A DNA stretch of 64,000 bases from JANQIV01 sp050117315 (lineage in GTDB: Bacteria > Bacteroidota > Ignavibacteria > Ignavibacteriales > Melioribacteraceae). The DNA lies in the NCBI GenBank assembly GCA_050117315.1, contig JASFMY010000003.1, positions 1-64,000 on the forward strand, given 5' to 3'. A program made the position numbers and the translations under genes. Below the pieces are notes generated by a model that had not been told where the DNA came from, searched no databases, and worked only from the letters and a program-made list of their open reading frames with translations. Below, one piece after another: positions 16,800 through 25,373 of the stretch. Positions within the stretch are counted from its first letter, which is position 1. Every line of letters begins with the position of its first letter.

Positions 16800-16868
16800 T
16801 TGAACAAAAATAACGATGAAGAAATTGAAAAGCTCTCCGAACCACTAAAGTATATATCCGTCATTTAG
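16800..16868 (+). CDS. 22-residue micro-ORF in leader module B
   Basis: TTG start with the same AAAGGA site as copy A, 22 residues beginning MNKNNDEEIEKLS, TAG stop. It starts one base after the stop of the 41-residue frame. Compared with copy A the length is unchanged despite several substitutions and no indel, which is more than expected of neutral sequence, though two short copies cannot prove selection. Confidence 0.4.
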   Translation: MNKNNDEEIEKLSEPLKYISVI

Positions 16869-16950
16869 TGGTTAATAATAGCCAACTCTTCAAAAATCAT
16901 CAACCCTAAATAAAAAAGAAATTAAAAATCCTAAAAACAAAAGATTTCTT

Positions 16951-16966
16951 TGGAACACATTTTGGT
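16951..16966 (+). promoter_or_regulatory. Sigma-54-like promoter, module B
   Basis: TGGAACACATTTTGGT has the same GG-N10-GG layout and the same TGGAAC box as the site in module A. The aminotransferase start lies 40 bases downstream, a suitable distance. The -12 box again reads TTGG rather than TTGC. Confidence 0.45.
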
Positions 16967-17005
16967 TATTATAATTACTATTAAAGAAAAATAGTAAAAG
17001 ACAAA

Positions 17006-18178
17006 ATGTATTCAGCAAAATTGGCTAAAGCTAAGAAATTAAATGAAAACGATACTGAAGTAGATTTTTTCAGTATAAATGAAAGAATTAATGTTACAAA
17101 ACCGGCGCTTCCGCCGTTAGAGGATTTTATCCCATATCTTAAAGAAATCTGGGAAAACAAAGTACTAACTAATAATGGCAAATTTCACCAGCAATTGGAA
17201 AATGAGTTGGCTGAGTTTTTGGGAGTGAAACATCTTTCCCTTTTTGCTAACGGTACCTTAGCCCTTTTGATAGCTTTACAAACTCTTAGGATTACAGGCG
17301 AGGTTATTACTACTCCCTATAGTTTTGTTGCCACAACTCATGCTCTTCACTGGAACGGCATAAGGCCGGTTTTTGTTGATATTGACCCTGTATACTGTAA
17401 TCTAGATCCTTCAAAAATAGAGGCCGCTATTACGCCTAAGACCACGGCCATCCTTCCTGTTCACGTTTACGGGAATCCATGCCAGGTAGAAGCTATAGAA
17501 CAGATAGCTGATACATACGGCCTTAGATTGATTTACGATGCCAGCCATGCTTTTAACGTGAAGGTAAACGGGACTTCCGTGCTTAACTATGGAGACCTTT
17601 CAATTTTAAGTTTTCACGCAACAAAGGTCTTTACAACATTCGAGGGCGGAGCTATTATTTGTCATGATGAAAAGACAAAAAGAAGAATAGACTTTTTGAA
17701 AAATTTCGGGTTCGCCGACGAAGTTACTGTTGTTGGACCGGGTATAAACGCAAAAATGAATGAGTTCCAGGCTGCGCTGGGATTACTGCAATTGAAATAC
17801 ATTGAAAAGAATTTAGAAAAAAGAAAAAAGATTTATAAAATCTATAAAAGTGAATTAAAAGAAATTCAAGGGATAAGAGTGCTGGATGAGATGCAGGGAA
17901 TAAAACATAACTACGCTTATTTCCCCATTTTTGTAAATACGGAAAAATACGGAATGACAAGAGATGAGCTTTACGAAAAGATGAAACATAATAATATTCA
18001 TGTGCGTAGATATTTTTACCCGTTGATCAGCCAGTTCCCGGCATATAAACATTTGAAATCGTCTGCAAAAGGAAATTTACCTGTAGCAGAGAAAATAACC
18101 GGCGAAGTATTGTGTTTGCCGATTTATCCCGACTTAAACGATAAAACCATAGCAAAAATAGTTAGGCAGCTAAAGTAA
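17006..18178 (+). CDS. DegT/DnrJ/EryC1 sugar aminotransferase, VioA-like
   Basis: PLP-dependent transaminase of nucleotide-linked keto-sugars. The PLP lysine is K207 in SFHATKVFTTFEGG, preceded by DASHAF, the usual phosphate/ring-contact region. The opening INVTKPALPPLEDFIPYLKEIWENK...TNNG resembles VioA-type enzymes that make dTDP-4-amino-4,6-dideoxyglucose, a sugar known on some flagellins. Relatives usually begin near residue 27 here, so the first 26 residues are an extra leader or the start is further in. It opens the sugar operon, 40 bases after the module B promoter. Family is secure; the exact sugar is inferred. An AHBA-synthase-like role, suggested by the next gene, is less likely. 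Confidence 0.88.
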   Translation: MYSAKLAKAKKLNENDTEVDFFSINERINVTKPALPPLEDFIPYLKEIWENKVLTNNGKFHQQLENELAEFLGVKHLSLFANGTLALLIALQTLRITGEVITTPYSFVATTHALHWNGIRPVFVDIDPVYCNLDPSKIEAAITPKTTAILPVHVYGNPCQVEAIEQIADTYGLRLIYDASHAFNVKVNGTSVLNYGDLSILSFHATKVFTTFEGGAIICHDEKTKRRIDFLKNFGFADEVTVVGPGINAKMNEFQAALGLLQLKYIEKNLEKRKKIYKIYKSELKEIQGIRVLDEMQGIKHNYAYFPIFVNTEKYGMTRDELYEKMKHNNIHVRRYFYPLISQFPAYKHLKSSAKGNLPVAEKITGEVLCLPIYPDLNDKTIAKIVRQLK

Positions 18179-18204
18179 AACTCAGACTAACGGGGAAACA
18201 TTTC

Positions 18205-19542
18205 ATGAGGGATTCATGGATAAAAGATAATTGGAAAAATTATGAATTATCACAGCAGCCTGAATGGCAGGATAAGAAAAAACTAAATGAAGTTTTATTA
18301 ACTCTTAAGAAACTGCCGTCGCTAGTGTTTTCGGGTGAAACAAGAAAACTGAGTGAAGCCCTTGCAGGTGTTAATGAAGAAAAGAACTTTGTGCTGCAAG
18401 TAGGCAATTGTGCTGAAAGTTTTAGCGATTGTAATGGTCCTAAAATACATAATTTCCTTAGAATACTTTTGCAGATGGCTATGGTTCTGGAATTTTTAAC
18501 CAATAAAAAAATAATTAAAATCGGCAGGATTGCCGGTCAATATGCAAAACCGAGGTCTTTGCAGCATGAAACTATTAACGGGAAGAAAATTCCAAGTTAC
18601 CGGGGTGATATAATAAACGAACACGAACCTACACTTGAAGCAAGAACTCCCAAACCGGAGAAACTCATAGAAGGATATTTTAGATCTGCTGCAACCTTAA
18701 ATTTAATAAGAGCCTTTATTCAAGGCGGGTATAACGAGATAACCAATTTGAACGATTGGAGTGAACATCATTTTTCGAAAGAAGTACGGGAACTTGGCTA
18801 CTATAAAAAATTTGCTAAGAATATTAATGATTCATTAGCAGATAAAAGTGAAAAATTTTTGGAGAATAAAAAAAGCAGCCAAATTTATACTTCTCACGAA
18901 GGACTTATTCTCGATTATGAAGAATCGTTTACAAGACTTGACACTGTCCACGGCGGATATTACGACACCAGTGCCCATTTTATTTGGGTAGGCGATAGAA
19001 CCAGGCAATCCAATAGTTCACATATTGAATTTGTCAGCGGCATCGGTAATCCGGTGGGAGTAAAAGTAGGTCCCGGTTATGATTTGGATGATTTAATTAA
19101 GGTAATAAAAAAAATAAATCATGGAAACAAAAAGGGAAGACTAACACTTATTTGCAGAATGGGTCATGAAGAAATAAAACAAAAATTAAATAGACTAATA
19201 AGAGCTGTAAAGAAGTTGAACTTAGAAGTAATTTGGGTAATCGATCCTATGCACGGCAATACTTTCAAGCACAACGGTTTTAAAGTTAGGGCTTTTGATC
19301 AAATTGTTGATGAAATTCAATCCTTCTTCAGGATATGTTTGGAAGAACATGTTATACCGGGCGGTATTCATTTGGAGATTACAGATGAAAATGTTACCGA
19401 ATGTATCGGCGGTTTAAATGGATTGGTTTTATCGGACTTAAGTATTAATTATTCCACAAAAGTTGATCCAAGATTAAATGCGGCTCAAGCTTTGGAAATA
19501 GCCTTTATAGTAAGTGAATTATTAAATAATCATACGGTGTAG
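18205..19542 (+). CDS. Class II DAHP synthase
   Basis: Condenses phosphoenolpyruvate with erythrose 4-phosphate, or a related aldose phosphate, to a 3-deoxy-heptulosonate 7-phosphate. The 445 residues match the length of the class (M. tuberculosis enzyme 462). Metal ligands are all present: C69 in GNCAESF, H350 in PMHGNT, E391 in HLEITDEN and D421 in VDPRLN. PEP-binding motifs RIAGQYAKPRS and WVGDRTRQ are intact, so it should be active. It lies 26 bases after the aminotransferase and 9 before the Gfo/Idh gene. A shikimate enzyme in a glycosylation operon is odd. Class II enzymes also serve secondary metabolism (PhzC, RifH), and a role making a dedicated building block is my inference. Confidence 0.92.
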   Translation: MRDSWIKDNWKNYELSQQPEWQDKKKLNEVLLTLKKLPSLVFSGETRKLSEALAGVNEEKNFVLQVGNCAESFSDCNGPKIHNFLRILLQMAMVLEFLTNKKIIKIGRIAGQYAKPRSLQHETINGKKIPSYRGDIINEHEPTLEARTPKPEKLIEGYFRSAATLNLIRAFIQGGYNEITNLNDWSEHHFSKEVRELGYYKKFAKNINDSLADKSEKFLENKKSSQIYTSHEGLILDYEESFTRLDTVHGGYYDTSAHFIWVGDRTRQSNSSHIEFVSGIGNPVGVKVGPGYDLDDLIKVIKKINHGNKKGRLTLICRMGHEEIKQKLNRLIRAVKKLNLEVIWVIDPMHGNTFKHNGFKVRAFDQIVDEIQSFFRICLEEHVIPGGIHLEITDENVTECIGGLNGLVLSDLSINYSTKVDPRLNAAQALEIAFIVSELLNNHTV

Positions 19543-19551
19543 CAGATTATT

Positions 19552-20751
19552 ATGGAAATAAAAGAAATCGATAAAAACAGAAAATTAAAAGTAGCTTTTC
19601 TTGGCGGCGGAATAAATTCAGCAGTTGGTTACGTACACTTCTCATCTATTAATATTGATAATAAGTTTGAACTTGCAGCAGGATATTTCAGCAGACATTC
19701 AGATATTAACATTGAAACAGCAGAAGTGTATAAAGTAAGTAAAGATAGAGTATATGATAATATTGATGGACTTATTCAGAAAGAAAAAAATAAAATTGAT
19801 GCGGTGATTATATTAACTCCTTCTGATCAGCATCCTAAACAAGTAATAAAATTTATTAATAATGATATTCCGGTTATTTGTGAAAAAGCTCTAATTGGTT
19901 CATCTGAAGAAGCATTAGAAATCAAAGATATTATTAATAGGAAAAACGGATTCCTAGTAGTTACATATAATTATTTAGGATATCCGATGATTAGAGAATT
20001 AAAAGAAATAATTTCAAACGGTACACTTGGGAAAATACATCACATCCAAATTGAAATGCCGCAGGAAGGATTTGCAAGAATAACAAAAGAAGGTAACCCG
20101 GTAATTCCTCAAGACTGGAGATTAAAAGATAATAACGTTCCTACAATATCACTTGATCTTGGTGTTCATTTGCACATGTTTATAAAATATTTAACAAATG
20201 AAACACCAGTACAAGCAATAGCTAAAAATGATTCGTTTGGGAATTTTTCATCTATTGTTGACAACGTAAGCTGTATAGTTGAATATACTAATAATATAAC
20301 ATGTAATATGTGGTACAGTAAAATTGCGTTAGGCAACAGAAACGGTCTTAAGATAAGAATTTATGGTGACAAAGGGGGAGCAGAGTGGGTGCAGGAGTTC
20401 CCGGAACAATTAACTCTTGCAGATAACAAAGCAAACAGATGGATAATTGACAGAGGTAACGGAGAAATAGAAATTGCAAATAAACAAAGATATACAAGAT
20501 TCAAAGTTGGTCATCCTGCCGGATATATAGAAGCTTTTGCTAATTATTATCAGGATATTTTTAATGCGTTAATTGAATATAAAACTAAAAAAATAAAAAC
20601 ATTCACGGACTGTTTTGGAATTGATGAGGCTTTTGAAGGAATAAAATTATTAGAGGCGATTAACAAATCTGCTAATTCAAAATCTTGGATTACTATTGAA
20701 GAAATAGAAGAATATCATGGTGGAATCAAAAATACTTTTATTGGATACTAG
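19552..20751 (+). CDS. Gfo/Idh/MocA-family oxidoreductase
   Basis: A 399-residue NAD(P)-dependent dehydrogenase. The N-terminal Rossmann fold starts at about residue 12 (KVAFLGGGINSA). The family's E-K-P motif is replaced by CEKAL near residue 124, which keeps the lysine. The C-terminal domain carries DLGVHLHMFIKYLT, containing the catalytic-region histidines. Such enzymes oxidise or reduce sugar or cyclitol hydroxyls. It lies 9 bases after the DAHP synthase, and its end overlaps the ATP-grasp gene by 35 bases. Its substrate may be a nucleotide sugar or the DAHP-derived acid; the sequence does not decide this. Confidence 0.88.
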   Translation: MEIKEIDKNRKLKVAFLGGGINSAVGYVHFSSINIDNKFELAAGYFSRHSDINIETAEVYKVSKDRVYDNIDGLIQKEKNKIDAVIILTPSDQHPKQVIKFINNDIPVICEKALIGSSEEALEIKDIINRKNGFLVVTYNYLGYPMIRELKEIISNGTLGKIHHIQIEMPQEGFARITKEGNPVIPQDWRLKDNNVPTISLDLGVHLHMFIKYLTNETPVQAIAKNDSFGNFSSIVDNVSCIVEYTNNITCNMWYSKIALGNRNGLKIRIYGDKGGAEWVQEFPEQLTLADNKANRWIIDRGNGEIEIANKQRYTRFKVGHPAGYIEAFANYYQDIFNALIEYKTKKIKTFTDCFGIDEAFEGIKLLEAINKSANSKSWITIEEIEEYHGGIKNTFIGY

Positions 20752-21877
20752 TTTTTCTGCAAAACCTATTTATGACTATTTGGTTAGTACAGGGGCAGAA
20801 GTATATGTATTGGGCGGAAATCCAAATGATGCATTGGCTAAATTTGTAGATAATTATATTAACCTGAACTACGTAAATGTAGATGAAGTAAAATCTCAAA
20901 TAAAAAAACTTGGTATAGATTTTCTAGTTCCCGGCGGAAATGATTTTTCCTACAAAGTATGTTCTGAAATAAACCAAGAATTTGATTTTTATAACATAGA
21001 TCCCGTAGAAGTAAATCAAACAATAAACGATAAAGAAAAATTCGGAAAATTTGCTTATAAGATTGAATTACATGTGCCAAGATTATTTGAAAACATTGAT
21101 GATGCAAAAAACAATTTGCCTGTAATAGTAAAACCGGCTGATGCATACAGCGGGCATGGTACAGCTGTAGTTGACGGTAATGAAAACAATGATTTAGAAA
21201 ATGCAGTTAAAACGGCAAAAGAGTTTTCAAAAACCGGCACTTATCTTATAGAAGAATTTGTAAAAGGCCAGTTGTATAGTCACTCCGCTTTTATTGTTAA
21301 CGGAGAAGTTTTAATCGACTTTATTGTAGAGGAACATTGTATTGTAAATAAATTCGCTGTTGATACAAGTAGGGTAATTTTTGATTTTGATGAAAATATT
21401 CTTAATCAAATAAGAAAAGATATTACCAAACTAGCAGATAAATTATCCTTGCCGGACGGACTTATTCATACCCAATTCATTTGCGATGATAATAATTTTT
21501 GGTTGATCGAAATTACCAGAAGATGCCCGGGTGATCTATACAGCAGATTAATTCAGGAAAGTACCGGATTCCCTTATGCAGAGTTTTACGCAAAACCATT
21601 TTTGAACATTAAAAATGAACTCAAAAATTTTCAGTTAAATAAAAAAAATGTAATTAGACATACAGTAACCCAGGATCATAAATCAAATTACAATTTAATA
21701 AAATTTTTACATCCTTTTGATAATTTGGAATTTATACCGCTATCTTCAACCGGGGATGAAATTAGAGAAAGTCCTTTCAGCAGAATTGGTATAATTTTTG
21801 TTTTCTCAAATAATGAAGCTGATTCACAATTATTATTCAAAAAATTTATAAAAAGAAATTTATATGAAATTTTATGA
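20717..21877 (+). CDS. ATP-grasp carboxylate-amine ligase family protein
   Basis: A 386-residue protein with the ATP-grasp layout: an N-terminal pre-ATP domain (ILLLDTSFSAKPIYDYL), then PVIVKPADAYSGHGTAVV (about residues 135-153, ATP-binding lysine and glycine-rich loop), YLIEEFVKG, and the metal-binding WLIEITRRCPGDLYSRL region (about residues 261-277). The family forms amide or ester bonds by activating a carboxylate as acyl-phosphate. It overlaps the Gfo/Idh gene by 35 bases, suggesting translational coupling. A natural inference is that it joins a small acid to the amino group of a 4-amino sugar made by the first aminotransferase, but neither partner is shown by the sequence. Confidence 0.85.
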   Translation: MVESKILLLDTSFSAKPIYDYLVSTGAEVYVLGGNPNDALAKFVDNYINLNYVNVDEVKSQIKKLGIDFLVPGGNDFSYKVCSEINQEFDFYNIDPVEVNQTINDKEKFGKFAYKIELHVPRLFENIDDAKNNLPVIVKPADAYSGHGTAVVDGNENNDLENAVKTAKEFSKTGTYLIEEFVKGQLYSHSAFIVNGEVLIDFIVEEHCIVNKFAVDTSRVIFDFDENILNQIRKDITKLADKLSLPDGLIHTQFICDDNNFWLIEITRRCPGDLYSRLIQESTGFPYAEFYAKPFLNIKNELKNFQLNKKNVIRHTVTQDHKSNYNLIKFLHPFDNLEFIPLSSTGDEIRESPFSRIGIIFVFSNNEADSQLLFKKFIKRNLYEIL

Positions 21878-21914
21878 TGTAAATATTAGGAATAAGGTTT
21901 AAGTCAGGGGAAAA

Positions 21915-22937
21915 ATGAAATACAGCTATTTAGGAAATTCCGGATTAATTGTATCAACTGTTTGTTTGGGAACTATGACGTTTGGCCAAAAAGATTGGGG
22001 CTGCGACGAAAGTGCATCATTAGAAATTTTGAATGCCTATAAAGAACGAGGTGGTAATTTTATTGACACAGCTGATATTTATTCTGAAACGGTCTCTGAA
22101 CAAATAATTGGTAAATGGCTGGAAAATCAAAATAGAGATGAATTTGTAATTGCAACCAAATGTTATTATAAAACTGGTAATGATATAAACAGCAAAGGAC
22201 TTTCCCGCAAACACATTATTAGTGGATGCGAAGCAAGTTTAAAACGATTGAAAACAGATTACGTTGATTTATATCAAATTCACGGACCTGATTACGGAAC
22301 ACCACTTGAAGAAACTCTTTCAGCATTAGATACTTTGGTACAACAAGGAAAAGTAAGGTACATAGGCTGTAGTAATTTACCCGCATGGATGATTACTAAA
22401 TCAAATTATAAGTCCGAATTAAAAGGTTATCATAAATTTATTTCCGGACAATACCTTTACAATTTATTAAAACGTGATGTTGAAATCGAAGTAATATCCG
22501 CAGCTAAAGATGCGCAAATGAAGTTAATATGTTGGAGCCCCTTATCCGGCGGAATGCTGACAGGCAAGTATGTAAATGAAAATAAGCCTCCGCAGAATAC
22601 CCGTTTTGAATTAAATAAAAATGTAACTGATGAAAAATACCAAGTATGGATTCAAAAGAGTAACCAAGTAATTAGTAAAGTACGTGAAATTGCTGAATTA
22701 CAAAATCTAAGTTCCACAATAATTTCTTTAGCATGGTTACTCAAAAATGAAATTATAGCTTCTGTAATTACCGGTGCAAGAAGTTCAAAACAAATTATTG
22801 AAAACTGCAAAGCCTCTGATTTTATTATTTCGGACGATGATTGGAATTCATTAAATGAAGTATCAATGATTAGTTACGGTTATCCTAACGAATGGTATAA
22901 AACAAATTCAAAAGGATGGTTTGAAAATATTGTTTAA
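21915..22937 (+). CDS. Aldo-keto reductase
   Basis: A 340-residue TIM-barrel NADPH-dependent reductase. The full catalytic tetrad is present: D51 and Y56 in FIDTADIYSE, K82 in ATKCYY, and H123 in QIHGPDYG. WSPLSGGMLTGKY near residue 211 is typical of the AKR branch that includes YajO and Kv-beta-like proteins. It lies 37 bases after the ATP-grasp gene. Members near sugar aminotransferases often reduce a keto group on an intermediate; the substrate here is unknown. Confidence 0.9.
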   Translation: MKYSYLGNSGLIVSTVCLGTMTFGQKDWGCDESASLEILNAYKERGGNFIDTADIYSETVSEQIIGKWLENQNRDEFVIATKCYYKTGNDINSKGLSRKHIISGCEASLKRLKTDYVDLYQIHGPDYGTPLEETLSALDTLVQQGKVRYIGCSNLPAWMITKSNYKSELKGYHKFISGQYLYNLLKRDVEIEVISAAKDAQMKLICWSPLSGGMLTGKYVNENKPPQNTRFELNKNVTDEKYQVWIQKSNQVISKVREIAELQNLSSTIISLAWLLKNEIIASVITGARSSKQIIENCKASDFIISDDDWNSLNEVSMISYGYPNEWYKTNSKGWFENIV

Positions 22938-22984
22938 AATTTTAATTCCGTACAAAATTGGAAATTATAATTAGGAAAAAATAA

Positions 22985-24253
22985 ATGGCAGAAAAAAGTA
23001 AGAATTCAGAATTATTAGAAGAATATTCAAATTATATCTTACCTGTTCTAAATTTTAAAGATACTGTAATTACTAAAGGCAAAGGATCATACGTTTGGGA
23101 TGCTGACGGGAACAAAATTTTAGATTTAAATAGCGGACAGTTTTGTGCCATACTTGGTCACTCAAATCCAATTGTATCTCAAGAATTAAATATTATTGCA
23201 AATAAACTTCAGGATACAGATACCTCTACTTTATCTGATGATGTCCTGTTCGCTGCAAAAAAAATGCACGATATATGTGAAGGAATGAGCGGTAGAACTT
23301 TATTTTTATCTACCGGGGCTGAAGCAAATGAATGCTGTTTAAGGTATGCTAAACATTTAAAAGAAAAAAACGGGATAGTCGCATTTGATTTAGGATATCA
23401 CGGATTGACTCATGGAACAGCCGGGTATTCAATGTCCAGATCCCGTATTCGGCCTGTACTTCCTCATTCGTATGTTGTCCCTGCGCCTCTTTCTTTTTAT
23501 GGTGATGATTTAACGGAAAAACAGATAGATGAATATGTTGAAGAATTTGAGAAAGTAGTTTCACAAAATGTTGATAATATTGCAGCAGCTATTTTTGAAC
23601 CAATAATTTCAGGTGGAGGATTATACTTCCCTCCAAAATATTATTTTAAGCGAGTTAGAGAATTGTGCAATAAATATGGCATCTTTCTGATATTTGATGA
23701 ATGTCAAACCGGTTTTGGACGCACCGGGAGTTGGTTCTATTACCAACAATTAGAAACTGTTCCTGATTTTCTGGTTTGTGCCAAAGCTATGGGCGTTGGA
23801 TTCCCGGTTTCTTGTGTTGTCGCGAACGGAAATACAGTTACAAATGATTTGTTCGTAATGCAGCATTATAGTTCACACCAAAATGAACCTTTCGCTGCAA
23901 GATTAGTCAGTCTGCTTATTGATACAATAAATAGTCAGAGTTTGTTGGAATCCAATATCACAAAAGGTAATTATCTTCTAAATAGATTAATAGAGTTATC
24001 TACCGAATATAATATTATAAAAAAACCAAGAGGTATTGGTTTAATGACTGGGTTTAATTTGTATCGTGAAGGATTGTCCAACTACAAACAATTGGGCGAG
24101 GAATTCTGCAGTAAAGTATTGGAGCATGGTGTTATGTTGCAACACTGTAATAACGGAAGAACCATTAGATTCTTGCCAAACTATTTGATTGAAAAAACAG
24201 ATATAGATTATTTGATAGAGAAATTAAATAAACTAATAAAAGAAAATTATTAA
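22985..24253 (+). CDS. Class III aminotransferase
   Basis: A 422-residue PLP enzyme of fold type I. The PLP lysine is K267 in VCAKAMGVGFPVS. FDECQTGFGRTGSW holds the cofactor-contacting aspartate, and STGAEANECCLRYAK is the phosphate-binding region. The family acts on the amino group of non-alpha-amino acids or on glutamate-1-semialdehyde, 4-aminobutyrate and similar compounds. It is therefore a different enzyme from the sugar aminotransferase at the start of the operon. It would suit an aldehyde or keto-acid intermediate produced by the neighbouring oxidoreductases. It is 47 bases from the AKR gene and 14 from the next. Confidence 0.9.
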   Translation: MAEKSKNSELLEEYSNYILPVLNFKDTVITKGKGSYVWDADGNKILDLNSGQFCAILGHSNPIVSQELNIIANKLQDTDTSTLSDDVLFAAKKMHDICEGMSGRTLFLSTGAEANECCLRYAKHLKEKNGIVAFDLGYHGLTHGTAGYSMSRSRIRPVLPHSYVVPAPLSFYGDDLTEKQIDEYVEEFEKVVSQNVDNIAAAIFEPIISGGGLYFPPKYYFKRVRELCNKYGIFLIFDECQTGFGRTGSWFYYQQLETVPDFLVCAKAMGVGFPVSCVVANGNTVTNDLFVMQHYSSHQNEPFAARLVSLLIDTINSQSLLESNITKGNYLLNRLIELSTEYNIIKKPRGIGLMTGFNLYREGLSNYKQLGEEFCSKVLEHGVMLQHCNNGRTIRFLPNYLIEKTDIDYLIEKLNKLIKENY

Positions 24254-24267
24254 AGTGAGATAAACAA

Positions 24268-25335
24268 ATGTTTAAACCCAATTTAGAATATTTGGAAACT
24301 GCAATCGAAAACATCAGAACAAAAAAATTGGTTTTTTGGGGTGTTGGCAGAAAAGTTAGAAATTTTATTAAAATATTTTGTCTTAAAAAAAAGATACTGC
24401 CGCTTCCCCAATATATTTGCGACAGTACAAGAGACTTGACTGAAAAAGAAATATTAGGGATACCTGTTATTGAATTTGAAGATTTAAAAAAGTTTGATTC
24501 AACTGATACAGCAATTATAATCACAGCCGGATTAATGGATTTACAAGTTGCAGTAACTCCAAATGAATTCTATTATTTTCCGGTTTATCATTTCAGATCT
24601 TTTGAAGTTTATGATTTTCTGAAAAAAGAAGAAGAGAAATTAAACGATGTGCTAAGTCTCTTTGAAGACGATCAATCAAGACAAGTATATGAAAAGATAT
24701 TTAAAAATATATTGAACGGAACATTTTGGGATCAATCATTATATGAACCCGATGCATACTTTGGCAATTCTCTTTTCAACAAATTTAATGATGATGACCA
24801 TTTTATTTTAGCTGGTGCGTTTAATGGTAAACATATTGTCAGAGCCTTGAACAATAATAATAAAATTCAGGTAACGGGATTTGAACCAAATCTTGAATGG
24901 TACAATTATTTAACTAACAAATTTGCTGATAACAATAACATTGAAATAATTAACAAGGTTTTATGGAATTCTGAAACTGAATTAAAGTTTGACGGAAATG
25001 AGTTTAATAGTGGATTAGATGCACATGTTTTAGAAGATTCCTCTGAAGAATATGATTTTAAAATTACTAGTACTACTATTGACTCTTTAAATAGACAAAA
25101 GCCCAGCTTAATTGCATTAGATGTAGAAGGATCGGAGTTGAAAGCTTTAGAAGGGGCTAAAGATTCTATATTAAAAGATAAACCTAAATTAGCTATTTGT
25201 TTGTATCATAAACTTGAAGACTTTATTGAAATTCCACTGATGATTAATGAACTGACTAAATTAAATCCTTATAAATATTATGTTAAACATCATTCTTGTA
25301 TAACGGCAATAGAAACAGTTTTATATGCAGTTTAA
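24268..25335 (+). CDS. FkbM-family SAM-dependent methyltransferase with N-terminal Rossmann-like domain
   Basis: A 355-residue protein. The N-terminal 110 residues form a separate nucleotide-binding-like fold (VFWGVGRKVRNF, then ICDSTRDL and GIPVIEF). The C-terminal part is an FkbM methyltransferase (VTGFEPNLEWYNYL, then NKVLWNSET and the hallmark LIALDVEGSELKALEGA near residue 256). FkbM enzymes O-methylate sugars or polyketides. With the VioA-like aminotransferase this recalls the methylated 4-amino-4,6-dideoxyglucose of Pseudomonas flagellins. That parallel is inferred from gene content, not from residue-level similarity. Confidence 0.85.
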   Translation: MFKPNLEYLETAIENIRTKKLVFWGVGRKVRNFIKIFCLKKKILPLPQYICDSTRDLTEKEILGIPVIEFEDLKKFDSTDTAIIITAGLMDLQVAVTPNEFYYFPVYHFRSFEVYDFLKKEEEKLNDVLSLFEDDQSRQVYEKIFKNILNGTFWDQSLYEPDAYFGNSLFNKFNDDDHFILAGAFNGKHIVRALNNNNKIQVTGFEPNLEWYNYLTNKFADNNNIEIINKVLWNSETELKFDGNEFNSGLDAHVLEDSSEEYDFKITSTTIDSLNRQKPSLIALDVEGSELKALEGAKDSILKDKPKLAICLYHKLEDFIEIPLMINELTKLNPYKYYVKHHSCITAIETVLYAV

Positions 25336-25373
25336 AGATGTTTTAATTGTTATAAATAAAGATAGAAATAATA

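Larger units (their letters stand above)
16507..16966 (+). promoter_or_regulatory. Duplicated leader module, copy B
   Basis: This is the second, longer copy of the module described at 15077-15390. It keeps the same blocks in the same order and adds about 145 bases, mainly the 41-codon frame and a segment rich in T near 16560. It leads into the aminotransferase gene that opens the sugar-biosynthesis operon. An 8-bp perfect inverted repeat (CCACTAAA/TTTAGTGG, 16842-16871) overlaps the end of the micro-ORF and includes its stop codon. Confidence 0.65.

Noticed and set aside
17006..20751. A complete AHBA or aminoshikimate pathway
   Set aside because: No aminodehydroquinate synthase, kanosamine kinase or phosphatase is present, and the DegT protein looks like a sugar-nucleotide transaminase.
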